In this document: piece by piece, positions 18,591-27,522 of the stretch
Layout of the letters: every line of letters begins with the position of its first letter
Numbering within the stretch: position 1 is the first letter of the stretch
Assembly (NCBI RefSeq): GCF_000733295.1
Contig: NZ_JPMI01000166.1
Location: 23,999-87,998 of the forward strand
Source of the DNA: Archangium violaceum Cb vi76
GTDB taxonomy: Bacteria > Myxococcota > Myxococcia > Myxococcales > Myxococcaceae
DNA length: 64,000 bases
Direction of reading: 5' to 3'
The notes under the pieces: generated by a model
Databases searched by the model: none
Seen by the model: only the letters and a program-made list of their open reading frames with translations
What the model was told of the DNA's origin: nothing
Position numbers and translations under genes: made by a program

Positions 18591-19310
18591 GTGATGCCTC
18601 GGTGATGGGGATCCGAGCAGGGCTCGTCAGGATGCCAGGAGCACCGCGGGTGCGAGGACCAAGAGCCCCGCTCCGGCGGAAACCGTGACGAAGGCAACCC
18701 CGGCGATGACGACAATGCTGCCCACCAGCAGGCCCTGGTGATGGCGCTTCAACCAGTCGACGGCTTCGTCCACGGCCGAGAACTCCTGGCGCTGACGGCC
18801 CTCCACCTCCCGGCAATCATCGTAGGCTTGTCGGCATTGCAAGCGGCACCACTCCTCCTTTCCACCCATCTTCCGTCCTCCGGACTTGATGTGTCCGAAG
18901 CCCCGAGGCAGAGGACGGCTCATGCACATCTCAATGCACTGGCGGTTCTCCGCATCACAGTCGCGCTGGTAGGTCTTCGCGACGCGGACGATGCGTCCGT
19001 ACGTCGATTCACGGGCACTCGTGGGAAACCGGTACCACGAGAGGTCGAACTCCTCGGCATGCCTCCAGTGCTCGGTGACCTGGCCGCCGGGCGACTCCTC
19101 GAGGACGAGCACGTAGCGGGTCAGTTCCTCGGCAGTGGGGGCGGCGCCGTAGCGGGTAGCGCTGCACGAGACGAGCAGCACGCAGAGGAGCGAGGCGATG
19201 AGTTTTACTGGGGCCATTGAGTGGGGGCAGAGTCCGGAGGACCGTGCCCCGTCGCGGGTAGCACAGAGGATCCCCTGCCTCAACACATGTTCCGCCCTGC
19301 TCACGGTGGA
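17990..19310 (-). repeat. tandem duplication unit, copy 1
   Basis: About 1.3 kb containing the lipoprotein and partner genes plus their upstream region is repeated at 19606-20926 with a constant offset of 1616 bp. Similarity continues past the lipoprotein start into the promoter region, up to the motif ATGTTCCGCCCTGCTC in both copies, so the duplicated unit carries its own promoter. Confidence 0.85.
18627..19217 (-). CDS. Cys-rich lipoprotein of duplicated module, copy 1 (possible polymorphic toxin)
   Basis: This 196-residue protein has a signal peptide with lipobox LLVSC (Cys18 region). An exported domain (TAEELTRYVLVLEESPGG) is followed by a cysteine-rich stretch (CDAENRQCIEMCMS, then CRLQCRQAYDDC). 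A C-terminal hydrophobic hairpin (VGSIVVIAGVAFVTVSAGAG and LLVLAPAVLLAS) may insert in membranes. SitA-type lipoprotein toxins are exchanged between myxobacterial cells by outer-membrane exchange; assignment here is speculative. The ATG 19217 gives the best signal peptide. A near-identical copy lies at 20243-20833. Confidence 0.7.
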   Translation of the reverse strand: MAPVKLIASLLCVLLVSCSATRYGAAPTAEELTRYVLVLEESPGGQVTEHWRHAEEFDLSWYRFPTSARESTYGRIVRVAKTYQRDCDAENRQCIEMCMSRPLPRGFGHIKSGGRKMGGKEEWCRLQCRQAYDDCREVEGRQRQEFSAVDEAVDWLKRHHQGLLVGSIVVIAGVAFVTVSAGAGLLVLAPAVLLAS

Positions 19311-19397
19311 TCGCCCACCTGCGCCCCGGGTTTCTCCGTGCTTGGTGGTTAGCGGTCCGCCGTCACCTTCATGAGCTGAGAACGGAGCGGCCCCCTG

Positions 19398-19423
19398 TCG
19401 GGTTCAAATCCCGTTGGGGACGC
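19398..19423 (+). other. tRNA-like T-arm/acceptor relic
   Basis: GTCGGGTTCAAATCCCGTT followed by GGGGACGC looks like the T-arm and 3' acceptor strand of a tRNA (GTTCAAATC loop; GGGGACGC resembles tRNA-Glu 3' ends). Upstream, TTCATGA could be an anticodon loop and GGTGGTTAG a D-loop, but the stems do not pair well. I read it as a degraded tRNA or an attachment-site remnant between the two duplicated modules. Confidence 0.35.
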
Positions 19424-19582
19424 GCAAGCCGGGTCCTCCACCTCGACTTGAGGCCTGCGCGTCGGGCATTACCCTATGCGCCACTCCACTAGCCAGCTGT
19501 CGGACTTGAGAAAGGTGTCAAACCTCGTCCGTGGCCCGCCCGTCCGCCCGTGGCCCGTCCGGCGGATGAGGGAGCACGAAGG

Positions 19583-20206
19583 TCAGGACTGTGATTCGGG
19601 ATCCTCGGGCTCCTGTTTCTCGTCCAGCGTCTTGCGCCACTGCTCGAACCGCTCGAAGAGGGAGAAGGGGTGGAAGGCGAGGTGGTCGATGTTGCGATGG
19701 TACGCCGCGAGATAGGGCTCGCCCCCAAGTTGGATGACGGCCTGTGAGGGCCGCTCGGGCAGACTGTAGAACCAGGCCCGGGCCTGCTCCCGGGTGTCGA
19801 AGCTGGCCACCGCCTGAGGAGGGCGGCAGTCCTTCATCATCTCCTCGAAGTGGTACTCGATGGAGTGGGTGGAGGACAGCTTGCGGAAGTTGCTATCCCG
19901 GTCATACCTGACGACGTGGTACTGGTCCGCGATCAGCACGAGGGCCATGTAGGGCGGTCTGGGCTGATTCTTCAGCCACGCTTCCGCCTCTTCGCGCGTG
20001 GCGAAGGATGCGATGACCATCTCGGGTCCCTCGGTTCTGAGTTCCTGGCGGTAGTCGTCGAATTCATACCGCTGGCCCGTCGTAATGATGAAGTCGAGCG
20101 CATCGGCTGCGGTGAGAAGCAACTCCTTCTCCTCCGCGGACTCGGTCTTCTCATGAATCAAACCAAGGAGATTGATGGCTTCGAAGACGGGGCTTTGGGG
20201 TTTCAT
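19583..20206 (-). CDS. hypothetical protein of duplicated module, copy 2
   Basis: This 207-residue paralogue of the 17961-18590 product has the same two VASF-TRE-A-AW motifs. Only scattered substitutions are seen (for example NQPRPPYMALV for NHPRPPYLALV, KDCRPPQAV for KDGRPPPAV), and the C-terminus ends PEDPESQS. It is arranged identically, 36 bases after its lipoprotein. Changes are mostly conservative and both copies are intact, so both are probably functional. The family is unknown. Confidence 0.7.
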   Translation of the reverse strand: MKPQSPVFEAINLLGLIHEKTESAEEKELLLTAADALDFIITTGQRYEFDDYRQELRTEGPEMVIASFATREEAEAWLKNQPRPPYMALVLIADQYHVVRYDRDSNFRKLSSTHSIEYHFEEMMKDCRPPQAVASFDTREQARAWFYSLPERPSQAVIQLGGEPYLAAYHRNIDHLAFHPFSLFERFEQWRKTLDEKQEPEDPESQS

Positions 20207-20926
20207 GGGGTGCCTCGGTGATGTGGAGCCGAGCAGGGCTCGTCAGGCTGCCAGGAGCACCGCGGGTGCGAGGACGACGAGCCCCGTTCCGGCGGAAACC
20301 GTGACGAAGGCAACTCCGGCGATGACGACAATGCTGCCCACCAGCAGGCCCTGGTGATGGCGCTTCAACCAGTCGACGGCTTCGTCCACAGCCGAGAACT
20401 CCTGGCGTTGACGACCCTCCAACTCCCGGCAGTCATCGTAGGCTTGTTGGCATTGCTCGCGGCACCACTTATCCTTTCCACCCATCTTCCGCCCTCCGGA
20501 CCTGATGTGTCCGAAGCCCCGAGGCAGGGGGCGGCTCATGCACATCTCAATGCACTGGTTGTTCTCCGCATCACAGTCGCGCTGGTAGGTCTTCGCGACG
20601 CGCACGATGCGCCCGTACGTCGATTCACGGGCGCTCGTGGGAAACCGGTACCACGAGAGGTCGAATTCCTCGGCGTACCGCCAGTGCTCGGTGACCTGGC
20701 CGCCGGGCGACTCCTCGAGGACGAGCACGTAGCGGGTCAGTTCCTCGGCAGTAGGCGCGGCGCCGTGGCGGGTAGTGCTGCACGAGATGAGCAGCACGCA
20801 GAGGAACAGGACGATGGGTCTTGCTGGAGTCATTCGGGCGGGGGGCGGAGGACAGTGGACAGTGCCTCGTCGCGGTTAGCACGGTGGATCCTCTGGCTCA
20901 ACGCATGTTCCGCCCTGCTCGCAGCG
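19606..20926 (-). repeat. tandem duplication unit, copy 2
   Basis: This is the second copy of the two-gene unit at 17990-19310. Flanking DNA beyond about 20926 and before about 19606 no longer matches. The two units are separated by about 300 bp that includes the tRNA-like relic. Confidence 0.85.
20243..20833 (-). CDS. Cys-rich lipoprotein of duplicated module, copy 2
   Basis: This 196-residue paralogue of the 18627-19217 product is nearly colinear. The signal peptide ends in LLISC. The same cysteine pattern is present (CDAENNQCIEMCMS, CREQCQQAYDDC) along with the same C-terminal hydrophobic hairpin. Its signal peptide differs most between copies; the mature region differs by a few residues. 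As in copy 1, a toxin role is only inferred from the lipoprotein plus cytosolic-partner layout. Confidence 0.7.
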   Translation of the reverse strand: MTPARPIVLFLCVLLISCSTTRHGAAPTAEELTRYVLVLEESPGGQVTEHWRYAEEFDLSWYRFPTSARESTYGRIVRVAKTYQRDCDAENNQCIEMCMSRPLPRGFGHIRSGGRKMGGKDKWCREQCQQAYDDCRELEGRQRQEFSAVDEAVDWLKRHHQGLLVGSIVVIAGVAFVTVSAGTGLVVLAPAVLLAA

Positions 20927-20954
20927 GGGCGGCTCGACACGCGGGTTGGAGCGC

Positions 20955-23900
20955 TCACGCCATGACGGTGCCAGGGCCCTCCGCCTCGGGAGTGGCCGGA
21001 CCTGGCACCACCTCGCGGCGCTTCCACAGGAAGTACACCGCCGGATAGACGAGCAGCTCCAGCAGGAAGCTCGTGGCCAGTCCGCCCACCATGGGGGCGG
21101 CAATCCGCTTCATCACGTCCGCTCCCGTTCCCGTGGACCACATGATGGGCAGCAAACCCAGCATCGCCGCCATCACCGTCATCGCCTTGGGCCGCACGCG
21201 CTTCACCGCCCCGTGGATGATGGCCTCCTCCAGATCGCCCACCGTGCGCAGCCGCCCGCGCTGCTTCGCCTCGTCGTGCGACAGATCGAGGAAGAGCAGC
21301 ATGAAGGCACCGGTCTCGGCGTCCAGGCCCATCAGGGCGATCATCCCCACCCACACCGCGATGGACACGTTGTAGTCGAGCGCCCAGAGCAGCCACACCG
21401 CGCCGATGGCCGAGAAGGGCACCGCCAGCATCACGAGCCCCGCTTTGAACGCCGACTTCGTGTTCATGTACAGCAGCCCGAAGATGAGCACGAGCGTGAG
21501 CGGGATGACGAGCTTCAACCGCTCCCGGACCCGCAGCATGTTCTCGTACTGCCCGCTCCACGTCATGGAGTAGCCCGTCGGCATCTTCACGCTCGCCGTC
21601 ACCGCCTCCTTGGCGCGATCCACGAAGCGGCCCACGTCGTACCTGGCGGTGTCGAAGTCCACGTACACGTAGCCGGTGAGCATCCCGTTCTCGTTGCGGA
21701 TCATCGAGGGCCCATGGGCGAGCACCACGTCCGCGATGGCCTCCATGGGAATCTGCCCCTTGCCGTCCGGCAGCGGCAGCAGCACGCGCTTGAGCGATTG
21801 CAGGTCTTCGCGGTAGTCCCGCGCGTAGCGCACGTTGATGCCGTAGCGCTCGCGGCCCTCCACGGTGGTGGACTGGTTGTCGCCTCCCACCGCCGTCATC
21901 ACCATCATGTTCGCGTCGTCCACGCTCAGGCCGTAGCGGGCGAGCTCGTCCCGCTTGAGGACGAAGTCCAGGAAGTAGCCGCCCGCCACGCGCTCGGCGA
22001 ACGCGCTGCGCGTGCCCTCCACCTTCGCCACCACCGCCTCCGTCTCGCGGGCGATGCGCTCCACGGTGGCCAGGTCCGCGCCCATGATCTTGATGCCCAC
22101 CGGCGTGCGGATGCCCGTGGACAGCATGTCCAGCCGTCCCTTGATGGGCATGGTCCACGCGTTGGAGATGCCCGGCAACTGGAGCGCGGCGTTCATCTTC
22201 GACTCCAGCTCGGCCTGGGTGATGCGATCCCTCCAGAACGGACGCAGCATCCCCTTCAGCCACTCGGGCGCCCAACCGCTGTACCAGCGTGGCACTTCGC
22301 GCCACTGGGACTCGGGGCGCAGCAGCACCGTCGTCTCCATCATGGTGAACGGCGCCGGGTCGGTGGACGTGTTGGCGCGGCCCGCCTTGCCGAAGACGCG
22401 CTCCACCTCGGGGAACTGCATGAGCAGCTTGTCCTGCACCTGCAACACGCGCTGCGCCTCGGCCACGGACATGCCGGGCTCCACCGCCGAGGGCATGTAG
22501 AGGATGGTGCCCTCGTTGAGCGGCGGCATGAACTCGCTGCCCAGGTGCAGGTACACGGGGATGCTGCTGGCCACCAGCAGCGCGCTCACCGCCAGGGTGG
22601 CCTTCGCGTGGCGCAGCACGAAGCGGCAGGGGCCCTCGTAGATTCGATGCATCAGCCGGCTGATGGGGTGCCGCTCCTCCGAGTAGTACCTGCCCACGAG
22701 TGCGTGCGTCGCCATCGACGCCAGGAATCTCGGGCGGAAGTGGAAGGGCTCCACGCGGGCGAAGAGCATCCGCATGGCCGGGTCGAGGGTGATGGCCAGC
22801 AGCGCGGCGATGGCCATGGCGAGGTTCTTCGAGTACGCCAGCGGGCGGAACAGGCGGCCCTCCTGGTCCACCAGCGTGAAGATGGGCATGAAGGCCACGG
22901 CGATGACGAGCAGGCTGAAGAAGACGCCCGGTCCCACCTCCATCAGCGCCTCCAGCCGCACCTGGTGGAAGTCGCCCTTCTTCCCATCCTTCATCCAGTG
23001 GTGGATCTTGTTGTACGCGTTCTCCACCTCGACGATGGCGCCGTCCACGAGCACGCCGATGGAGATGGCGATGCCCGCCAGCGACATGAGGTTGGCGTTC
23101 AGCCCCATCGCGTACATGGGGATGAAGGCCAGCGCCACCGACACCGGAATGGTGACGATGGGCACGATGGCCGAGGGGATGTGCCACAGGAAGATGAGGA
23201 TGATGAGGGAGACGATGAGGATCTCCTCCACCAGCTTGAAGGTCACCGTGTCGATGGCCCGCTCGATGAGGTCCGAGCGGTCATAGGTGGTGACGATCTC
23301 CACGCCCTCGGGCAGCGAGGGTTTCAGCTCCTCGAGCTTCGCCTTGATGCGCTCGATGACGTTGAGGGCGTTCTCTCCCTGCCGCATCACCACGATGCCG
23401 CCCACCACGTCGCCCTCGCCGTCCAGGTCGGCCACGCCGCGGCGCAGCTCGGGGCCCAGTGTCACGGTGGCCACGTCCTTGATGGTGACGGGCGTGCCGC
23501 CCTGGGACTTGAGCACGAGCTTCTCGATGTCCTCCACGCTCTTCACGTAGCCCCGGCCACGGACCATGTACTCGCGCCCGGCCACCTCCACGAGCCGTCC
23601 CCCCACGTCGTTGTTGCCCTGGCGCACCGCGCGCACCACCGCGTCCAGTGACAGCCCATAGCTCGTCAGGCTGTTGGGATTCACCGTCACCTGGTACTGG
23701 CGCACCTGTCCGCCCACGGTGGCGACCTCGGAGACACCCGGCACGCTTTGAAGCTGATAGCGCAGGAACCAGTCCTGGTAGGAGCGCAGCTCGTCCAGCC
23801 GGTGTTTGCCGCTCCTGTCCACCAGCGCGTATTGGAACACCCACCCCACGCTGGTGGCGTCCGGGCCCAGCTCCACCTTCACGTCCGATGGCAGTTGGGG

Positions 23901-24251
23901 CGTTATCTTCGACAGGTACTCGAGCACCCGCGTGCGCGCCCAGTACATGTCCGTGCCGTCCTCGAAGATGACGTACACGTAGCTGAAGCCGAAGTCGCTG
24001 AAGCCGCGCACCGCCTTCACCTTCGGGGCGCCCAGCAGCGCGGTGGTGATGGGGTAGGTGACCTGGTCCTCGACGATGTCGGGGCTGCGGTCCCACCGCC
24101 CGTAGACGATGACCTGCGTATCGGACAGGTCCGGCAACGCGTCCAGCGGCGTGTTCCGCATGGTCCACCACGCGCCAATGAGCGCCACCACGGTGGCCGC
24201 GATGACCAGGTACTTGTTCTCCGCCGAGAAGCGGATGATGGCTCGGATCAT
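20955..24251 (-). CDS. cusA: heavy-metal RND efflux pump, CusA type
   Basis: This 1098-residue inner-membrane proton antiporter of the HME-RND family pumps metal through a tripartite channel. It has twelve membrane segments in two halves, the GFSDFGFSYVYVIFEDGTD hallmark, and transmembrane charges DGAIVEVEN, DAETGAFML and RVRPKAMT equivalent to CusA Asp405/Glu939/Lys984. Met residues in LYMPS, MMETT and DMLSTG contexts match, as I recall it, the copper-binding Met triad of E. coli CusA, favouring Cu(I)/Ag(I) over Co/Zn/Cd. ATG 24251 lies four bases after the CusB stop, so translation is coupled. It is the last gene of cusC-cusB-cusA. Confidence 0.93.
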   Translation of the reverse strand: MIRAIIRFSAENKYLVIAATVVALIGAWWTMRNTPLDALPDLSDTQVIVYGRWDRSPDIVEDQVTYPITTALLGAPKVKAVRGFSDFGFSYVYVIFEDGTDMYWARTRVLEYLSKITPQLPSDVKVELGPDATSVGWVFQYALVDRSGKHRLDELRSYQDWFLRYQLQSVPGVSEVATVGGQVRQYQVTVNPNSLTSYGLSLDAVVRAVRQGNNDVGGRLVEVAGREYMVRGRGYVKSVEDIEKLVLKSQGGTPVTIKDVATVTLGPELRRGVADLDGEGDVVGGIVVMRQGENALNVIERIKAKLEELKPSLPEGVEIVTTYDRSDLIERAIDTVTFKLVEEILIVSLIILIFLWHIPSAIVPIVTIPVSVALAFIPMYAMGLNANLMSLAGIAISIGVLVDGAIVEVENAYNKIHHWMKDGKKGDFHQVRLEALMEVGPGVFFSLLVIAVAFMPIFTLVDQEGRLFRPLAYSKNLAMAIAALLAITLDPAMRMLFARVEPFHFRPRFLASMATHALVGRYYSEERHPISRLMHRIYEGPCRFVLRHAKATLAVSALLVASSIPVYLHLGSEFMPPLNEGTILYMPSAVEPGMSVAEAQRVLQVQDKLLMQFPEVERVFGKAGRANTSTDPAPFTMMETTVLLRPESQWREVPRWYSGWAPEWLKGMLRPFWRDRITQAELESKMNAALQLPGISNAWTMPIKGRLDMLSTGIRTPVGIKIMGADLATVERIARETEAVVAKVEGTRSAFAERVAGGYFLDFVLKRDELARYGLSVDDANMMVMTAVGGDNQSTTVEGRERYGINVRYARDYREDLQSLKRVLLPLPDGKGQIPMEAIADVVLAHGPSMIRNENGMLTGYVYVDFDTARYDVGRFVDRAKEAVTASVKMPTGYSMTWSGQYENMLRVRERLKLVIPLTLVLIFGLLYMNTKSAFKAGLVMLAVPFSAIGAVWLLWALDYNVSIAVWVGMIALMGLDAETGAFMLLFLDLSHDEAKQRGRLRTVGDLEEAIIHGAVKRVRPKAMTVMAAMLGLLPIMWSTGTGADVMKRIAAPMVGGLATSFLLELLVYPAVYFLWKRREVVPGPATPEAEGPGTVMA

Positions 24252-24255
24252 GGCC

Positions 24256-25674
24256 TCAGTGGCCTCCGTGGCCGGAGGGAGTGGGAGGAGTCGCCGCGGG
24301 GGGCGAAGCGGGAGGAGGCGCCGTGGCACCGCCCGAGGAGGACGCGGCCAGTGCCGCCAGCGAGGCACGCAGGCGCGATTCGGAGTCGACGAGGAAGTTG
24401 GCGCCGGTGACGACCTCATCACCCGCCTTCAGGCCCGACGTCACCTCCACGCTCTTTCCATCCGACTCGCCCAGGCGGACCTCGCGGGGCTGGAAGCGGC
24501 CGCCGCCGAGCGCCACGAAGACGACCTGGGTGGTTCCGGTGGGGACGACGGCATCCGCGGGAATCCTCAACCCCTCGCGGGTCGTGCCCCGGAGCACCAC
24601 CTCGCCGAACATCTCGGGGCGCAGGTCGCCTTCGGGATTGGGGAACTCCAGGCGGACCTTGACGGTGCGCGTGGCCGGGTCGAGCACCGGGTCGAGGAAG
24701 GCCACCTTCCCGGCGAAGATGCGGTTCGGAAACGCCTTGAGCTGGAGCGTGGCGGGCATGCCCACCTTCACGTGGCGCAGCTCGTTCTCATACACGTCGG
24801 CGAGCACCCACACGCGCGACAGATCGACGATCTCATAGGGCGTGGCGCCCACCTCCAGCCGTGCGCCCTCCACCACGTCCTTCTTCGTGATGACCCCGGA
24901 GATGGGCGACACCAGGGTGAGGGAGCGGGTGGCCTCGCCCGTCTCGGCGAGCCGCTCGAGGGTGGCCTGCGGTACGTCCCACAGTTGCAGCTTGCGCCGG
25001 GCCGCGGCCACCAGGGCGTCGCCGTCCGCGGACATCCCGCCGGACTGGCCCAGGGCCTGACGGGTGCGCAGGGCCAGCAGGTATTCCTCCTGCGCCGCGA
25101 GCAGCTCGGGGCTGTAGACGGAGAAGAGCGGCTCGCCGCGCCGCACCGGCTTGCCGGTGAAGTCCGCGTACACGCGCTCGACGAAGGCGGGCACCTTCAG
25201 GGTGACGCGGCGCACGCGGGTCTCGTCCATGGCCACGCGGCCGTTGGTCCGCCATGTTCCCCCCACCTTGCCCTCCGTCACTGGCGCGGTGCGCAGGCCG
25301 ATGAGCTGCTGGCGCGAGGGGTCGATGGTGACGGGTGCCAGGCCCTCCACCGCGGGGGCACCCGGGTCGCCAGCGGATGCCGACGCGGGCGTCATCGGCA
25401 CCAGGTCCATGCCGCAGATGGGGCACTTGCCCGGGTGGTCCTGCACGATGCTCGGGTGCATCGGGCACTGGTATTTCGTGGCCGCCGGCTCGGAGGTGGC
25501 CGTGGTCGTGGCGGGTGCGTGGGCCTCGTGTGCCGCGTCCCTGTGCGCCAGCAGGTGCACGGCGCCACCGCCGAGGACAGCGCTGCCCAGGGCCGTCACG
25601 GCCAGCGCGGCGGCTCCGAAGCGGCGGCGCGAGGGCGGTGGCGAGGGGGGCAGTGGGGGAGTCTCGAGAGACAT
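24256..25674 (-). CDS. cusB: periplasmic adaptor of metal RND pump, CusB type
   Basis: This 472-residue membrane-fusion protein links CusA to the outer-membrane channel. An N-terminal membrane anchor (FGAAALAVTALGSAVLGGG) precedes a His-rich linker. A heavy-metal-binding domain follows at about 65-95 (YQCPMHPSIVQDHPGKC, then PICGMDLVP). Lipoyl/barrel-sandwich segments flank a helical hairpin (TLVSPISGVITKKDVVEGA, VWVLADVYENEL). The tail PTPSGHGGH is His-containing. ATG 25674 is preferred because the upstream extension is non-coding in character. It lies between cusC and cusA, with 13-base and 4-base spacers. Confidence 0.92.
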   Translation of the reverse strand: MSLETPPLPPSPPPSRRRFGAAALAVTALGSAVLGGGAVHLLAHRDAAHEAHAPATTTATSEPAATKYQCPMHPSIVQDHPGKCPICGMDLVPMTPASASAGDPGAPAVEGLAPVTIDPSRQQLIGLRTAPVTEGKVGGTWRTNGRVAMDETRVRRVTLKVPAFVERVYADFTGKPVRRGEPLFSVYSPELLAAQEEYLLALRTRQALGQSGGMSADGDALVAAARRKLQLWDVPQATLERLAETGEATRSLTLVSPISGVITKKDVVEGARLEVGATPYEIVDLSRVWVLADVYENELRHVKVGMPATLQLKAFPNRIFAGKVAFLDPVLDPATRTVKVRLEFPNPEGDLRPEMFGEVVLRGTTREGLRIPADAVVPTGTTQVVFVALGGGRFQPREVRLGESDGKSVEVTSGLKAGDEVVTGANFLVDSESRLRASLAALAASSSGGATAPPPASPPAATPPTPSGHGGH

Positions 25675-25687
25675 GGTTTCTCCAGGG

Positions 25688-27184
25688 CTACATGCCCGAC
25701 ATGGAGGAAGAGGAAGAGGAGGCGGGGGCACCCGGCGAGCCACCCGCTGGAGCGGCGCCACCCGCGGGAGCGGACGGAGTGCTCCCCGTACCGGGCATGC
25801 CGCCCGCCGACTGTGCACTGCCGCCCATGGAGGCCACGGGCTCCAGGCTCACCTCGGCCTGGGCGATGGCGAGGCGCTGCGCGTCGGCGAGCGTGCGCAG
25901 GTAGTCCTCCTCGTCGCGGATGATGCCGGTGTTGGCTTCCAGCACCGAGGCGAACGAGGCGCGGCCCACGCGGTACTGCGTCAGGGTGCTCTCGGCGGTC
26001 GCCGCCGATTGCATCAACAGACCGTCCCGGTAGATGGCCACCGTGTCGCGCAGTGCCTCCAGGGCGATGAGGCGCTCGCGCACCCGCAGGCGCAGCACCT
26101 GCTCCAGGGTCTCCACCCCGCGGGCCGAGGCCTCGGCCTGGGCACCGCGCTCGGCCACCACGCGGTCCTGCTTGCTCCCGGAGAAGACGGGCAGGGTGAC
26201 GCCCACGTTGGCCTGCCACATGGGCGGGAAGGCACCGCCGCGCGGCATCACCCCGGCGCTCACGGTGAAGTCGGGCAGGCGTTCCCGGCGAGCCAGTGCC
26301 ACCTGCTGACCGGCCTGCGCCACCAGCGTGCGCTGTTGGGCCAGCTCGGGGCTGCGCTCGAGTGCGTCCTTCTCCGCGGCTTCGACGTCGCCGGGCTCGG
26401 GCACTCCCATGTCGCGCACGCGCATGGTGGTGGGCAGGGGCGTCTCCAGGGGCCGGCCGCTCAGCCGGTTCAGCGTCTGCACCCGGACGCGCTCCTCGGC
26501 GCGCAACGCGAGCTGACGCTGGCGCAGCCGGTTGAGCTCGAGCTGGGCGCGCAGCAGGTCGGACTGGGCTCCCTCGCCGGTCTCGTAGCGGATGCGGGCC
26601 ACGTCGGCCGATTGCTTCCAGAGCGTCTGGAGCCGCTCCAGCAGCATCAGCCGCTCGCGCGTCAGCAGCAGGTCCAGGTAGCCCCGGCGCACCTCGGCCT
26701 CGATGGACAGCCGCACCCTCGCCACCTGCGTCGACGCGGCCCTGGCGCCGAGCTGCGCGACCTCGGTACGCAGCTCGCGCTTGCCGGGGAAGGGCAGGGA
26801 CTGGGAGACCATGATGCTGAAGTAACTGGTCTCCATCTCGCCAATCATGAAGCCGTTGAAACCGTCATTCTGGATGCCCACCTGCAGCACCGGGTCTGGC
26901 AGGGCACTGGCCTGGGGCACGCGCTCCCGGGCGGCCCGGACCGGGGCCTCGGCCTGGGGCAACTCCGGGCGGTTCGCGAGGGCTTCCGTGAGGAGCTGCT
27001 CCAGCGTCGGGTCCGTGGGCAGTGCCGGTACGGAGGCCGCCTGCGTGGGAGGCGTACGAGTCTCCGTCTGCGCGAACGCCACCACGGGCGAGCACAGCGC
27101 CAGCACGAGGGCGAGCTGCCCGAGCACATGGCGCCGCCCGCCTGGGGTGGGGACTGGCTGGGAGGGAGCGTGAGGGGTTCGCAC
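25688..27184 (-). CDS. cusC: outer-membrane efflux channel, TolC/CusC type
   Basis: This 498-residue outer-membrane factor has signal peptide LGQLALVLALCSPVVAFA and two repeats of the OEP domain (helical coiled coils such as VRRGYLDLLLTRERLMLLERL and VLRLRVRERLIALEALRDTV). The Met/Ser/Gly-rich C-terminal tail (SMGG, GGMPGTG, SSMSGM) may bind metal. It is the first gene of the efflux operon. GTG 27184 lies only about two bases from the predicted sigma-54 start, so either the mRNA is nearly leaderless or the GTG at 27127 is used. The first option keeps the positive RR before the signal helix. Confidence 0.88.
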   Translation of the reverse strand: MRTPHAPSQPVPTPGGRRHVLGQLALVLALCSPVVAFAQTETRTPPTQAASVPALPTDPTLEQLLTEALANRPELPQAEAPVRAARERVPQASALPDPVLQVGIQNDGFNGFMIGEMETSYFSIMVSQSLPFPGKRELRTEVAQLGARAASTQVARVRLSIEAEVRRGYLDLLLTRERLMLLERLQTLWKQSADVARIRYETGEGAQSDLLRAQLELNRLRQRQLALRAEERVRVQTLNRLSGRPLETPLPTTMRVRDMGVPEPGDVEAAEKDALERSPELAQQRTLVAQAGQQVALARRERLPDFTVSAGVMPRGGAFPPMWQANVGVTLPVFSGSKQDRVVAERGAQAEASARGVETLEQVLRLRVRERLIALEALRDTVAIYRDGLLMQSAATAESTLTQYRVGRASFASVLEANTGIIRDEEDYLRTLADAQRLAIAQAEVSLEPVASMGGSAQSAGGMPGTGSTPSAPAGGAAPAGGSPGAPASSSSSSMSGM

Positions 27185-27196
27185 GAGGAGGGGTTG

Positions 27197-27212
27197 TGCA
27201 GGGGGTGTGCCA
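27197..27212 (-). promoter_or_regulatory. sigma-54 promoter of the cus efflux operon
   Basis: Read on the minus strand it is TGGCACACCCCCTGCA, with GG and GC ten bases apart. It closely resembles the element at 4475. The predicted start is near 27186, immediately before cusC. Confidence 0.75.
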
Positions 27213-27403
27213 CGGGCCCATCCTCGTCAGGGCGAGGCGGACAGAGGGGCGCGACGGGTTCCAGGCCCGGAGTCATCGGCGCGACAGCTACCCGGGGCGT
27301 CACGGTGTAACCGGGGGAATCACATGGGCCCGGGTGAAACGCCCGCCTGCGCCAGGAGGAGGTCCTGTCAGGGGGGGAGAGGCGCTCCGGCGGCGATGGA
27401 GAG

Positions 27404-27430
27404 CAACTGGTCCGACTGTTGGACCAGTTG
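27404..27430. promoter_or_regulatory. perfect 10-7-10 palindrome, putative enhancer site
   Basis: CAACTGGTCC and GGACCAGTTG arms flank a 7-base spacer. It lies 93 bases upstream of the kinase-operon -24 element and about 190 bases upstream of the cus -24 element, where an NtrC-type regulator would bind to activate both. I infer that the regulator encoded at 29017-30420 binds here. Confidence 0.65.
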
Positions 27431-27522
27431 GCGCGCCGCGCGGCCGGAAGGCGCCCCGTGCCTTCCCGCGAGAGTGCCCTTGAATGAACCTGCTCCCACT
27501 GGCCTAGGCTGGGGCGGGCAGT

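Noticed and set aside
19330..19423. A complete functional tRNA gene
   Set aside because: T-arm is good, but acceptor and D stems do not pair properly; kept only as a relic.
20946..23651. 901-codon plus-strand frame opposite cusA
   Set aside because: Shadow of a canonical RND pump; composition is His/Gln/Arg-rich with no domain.
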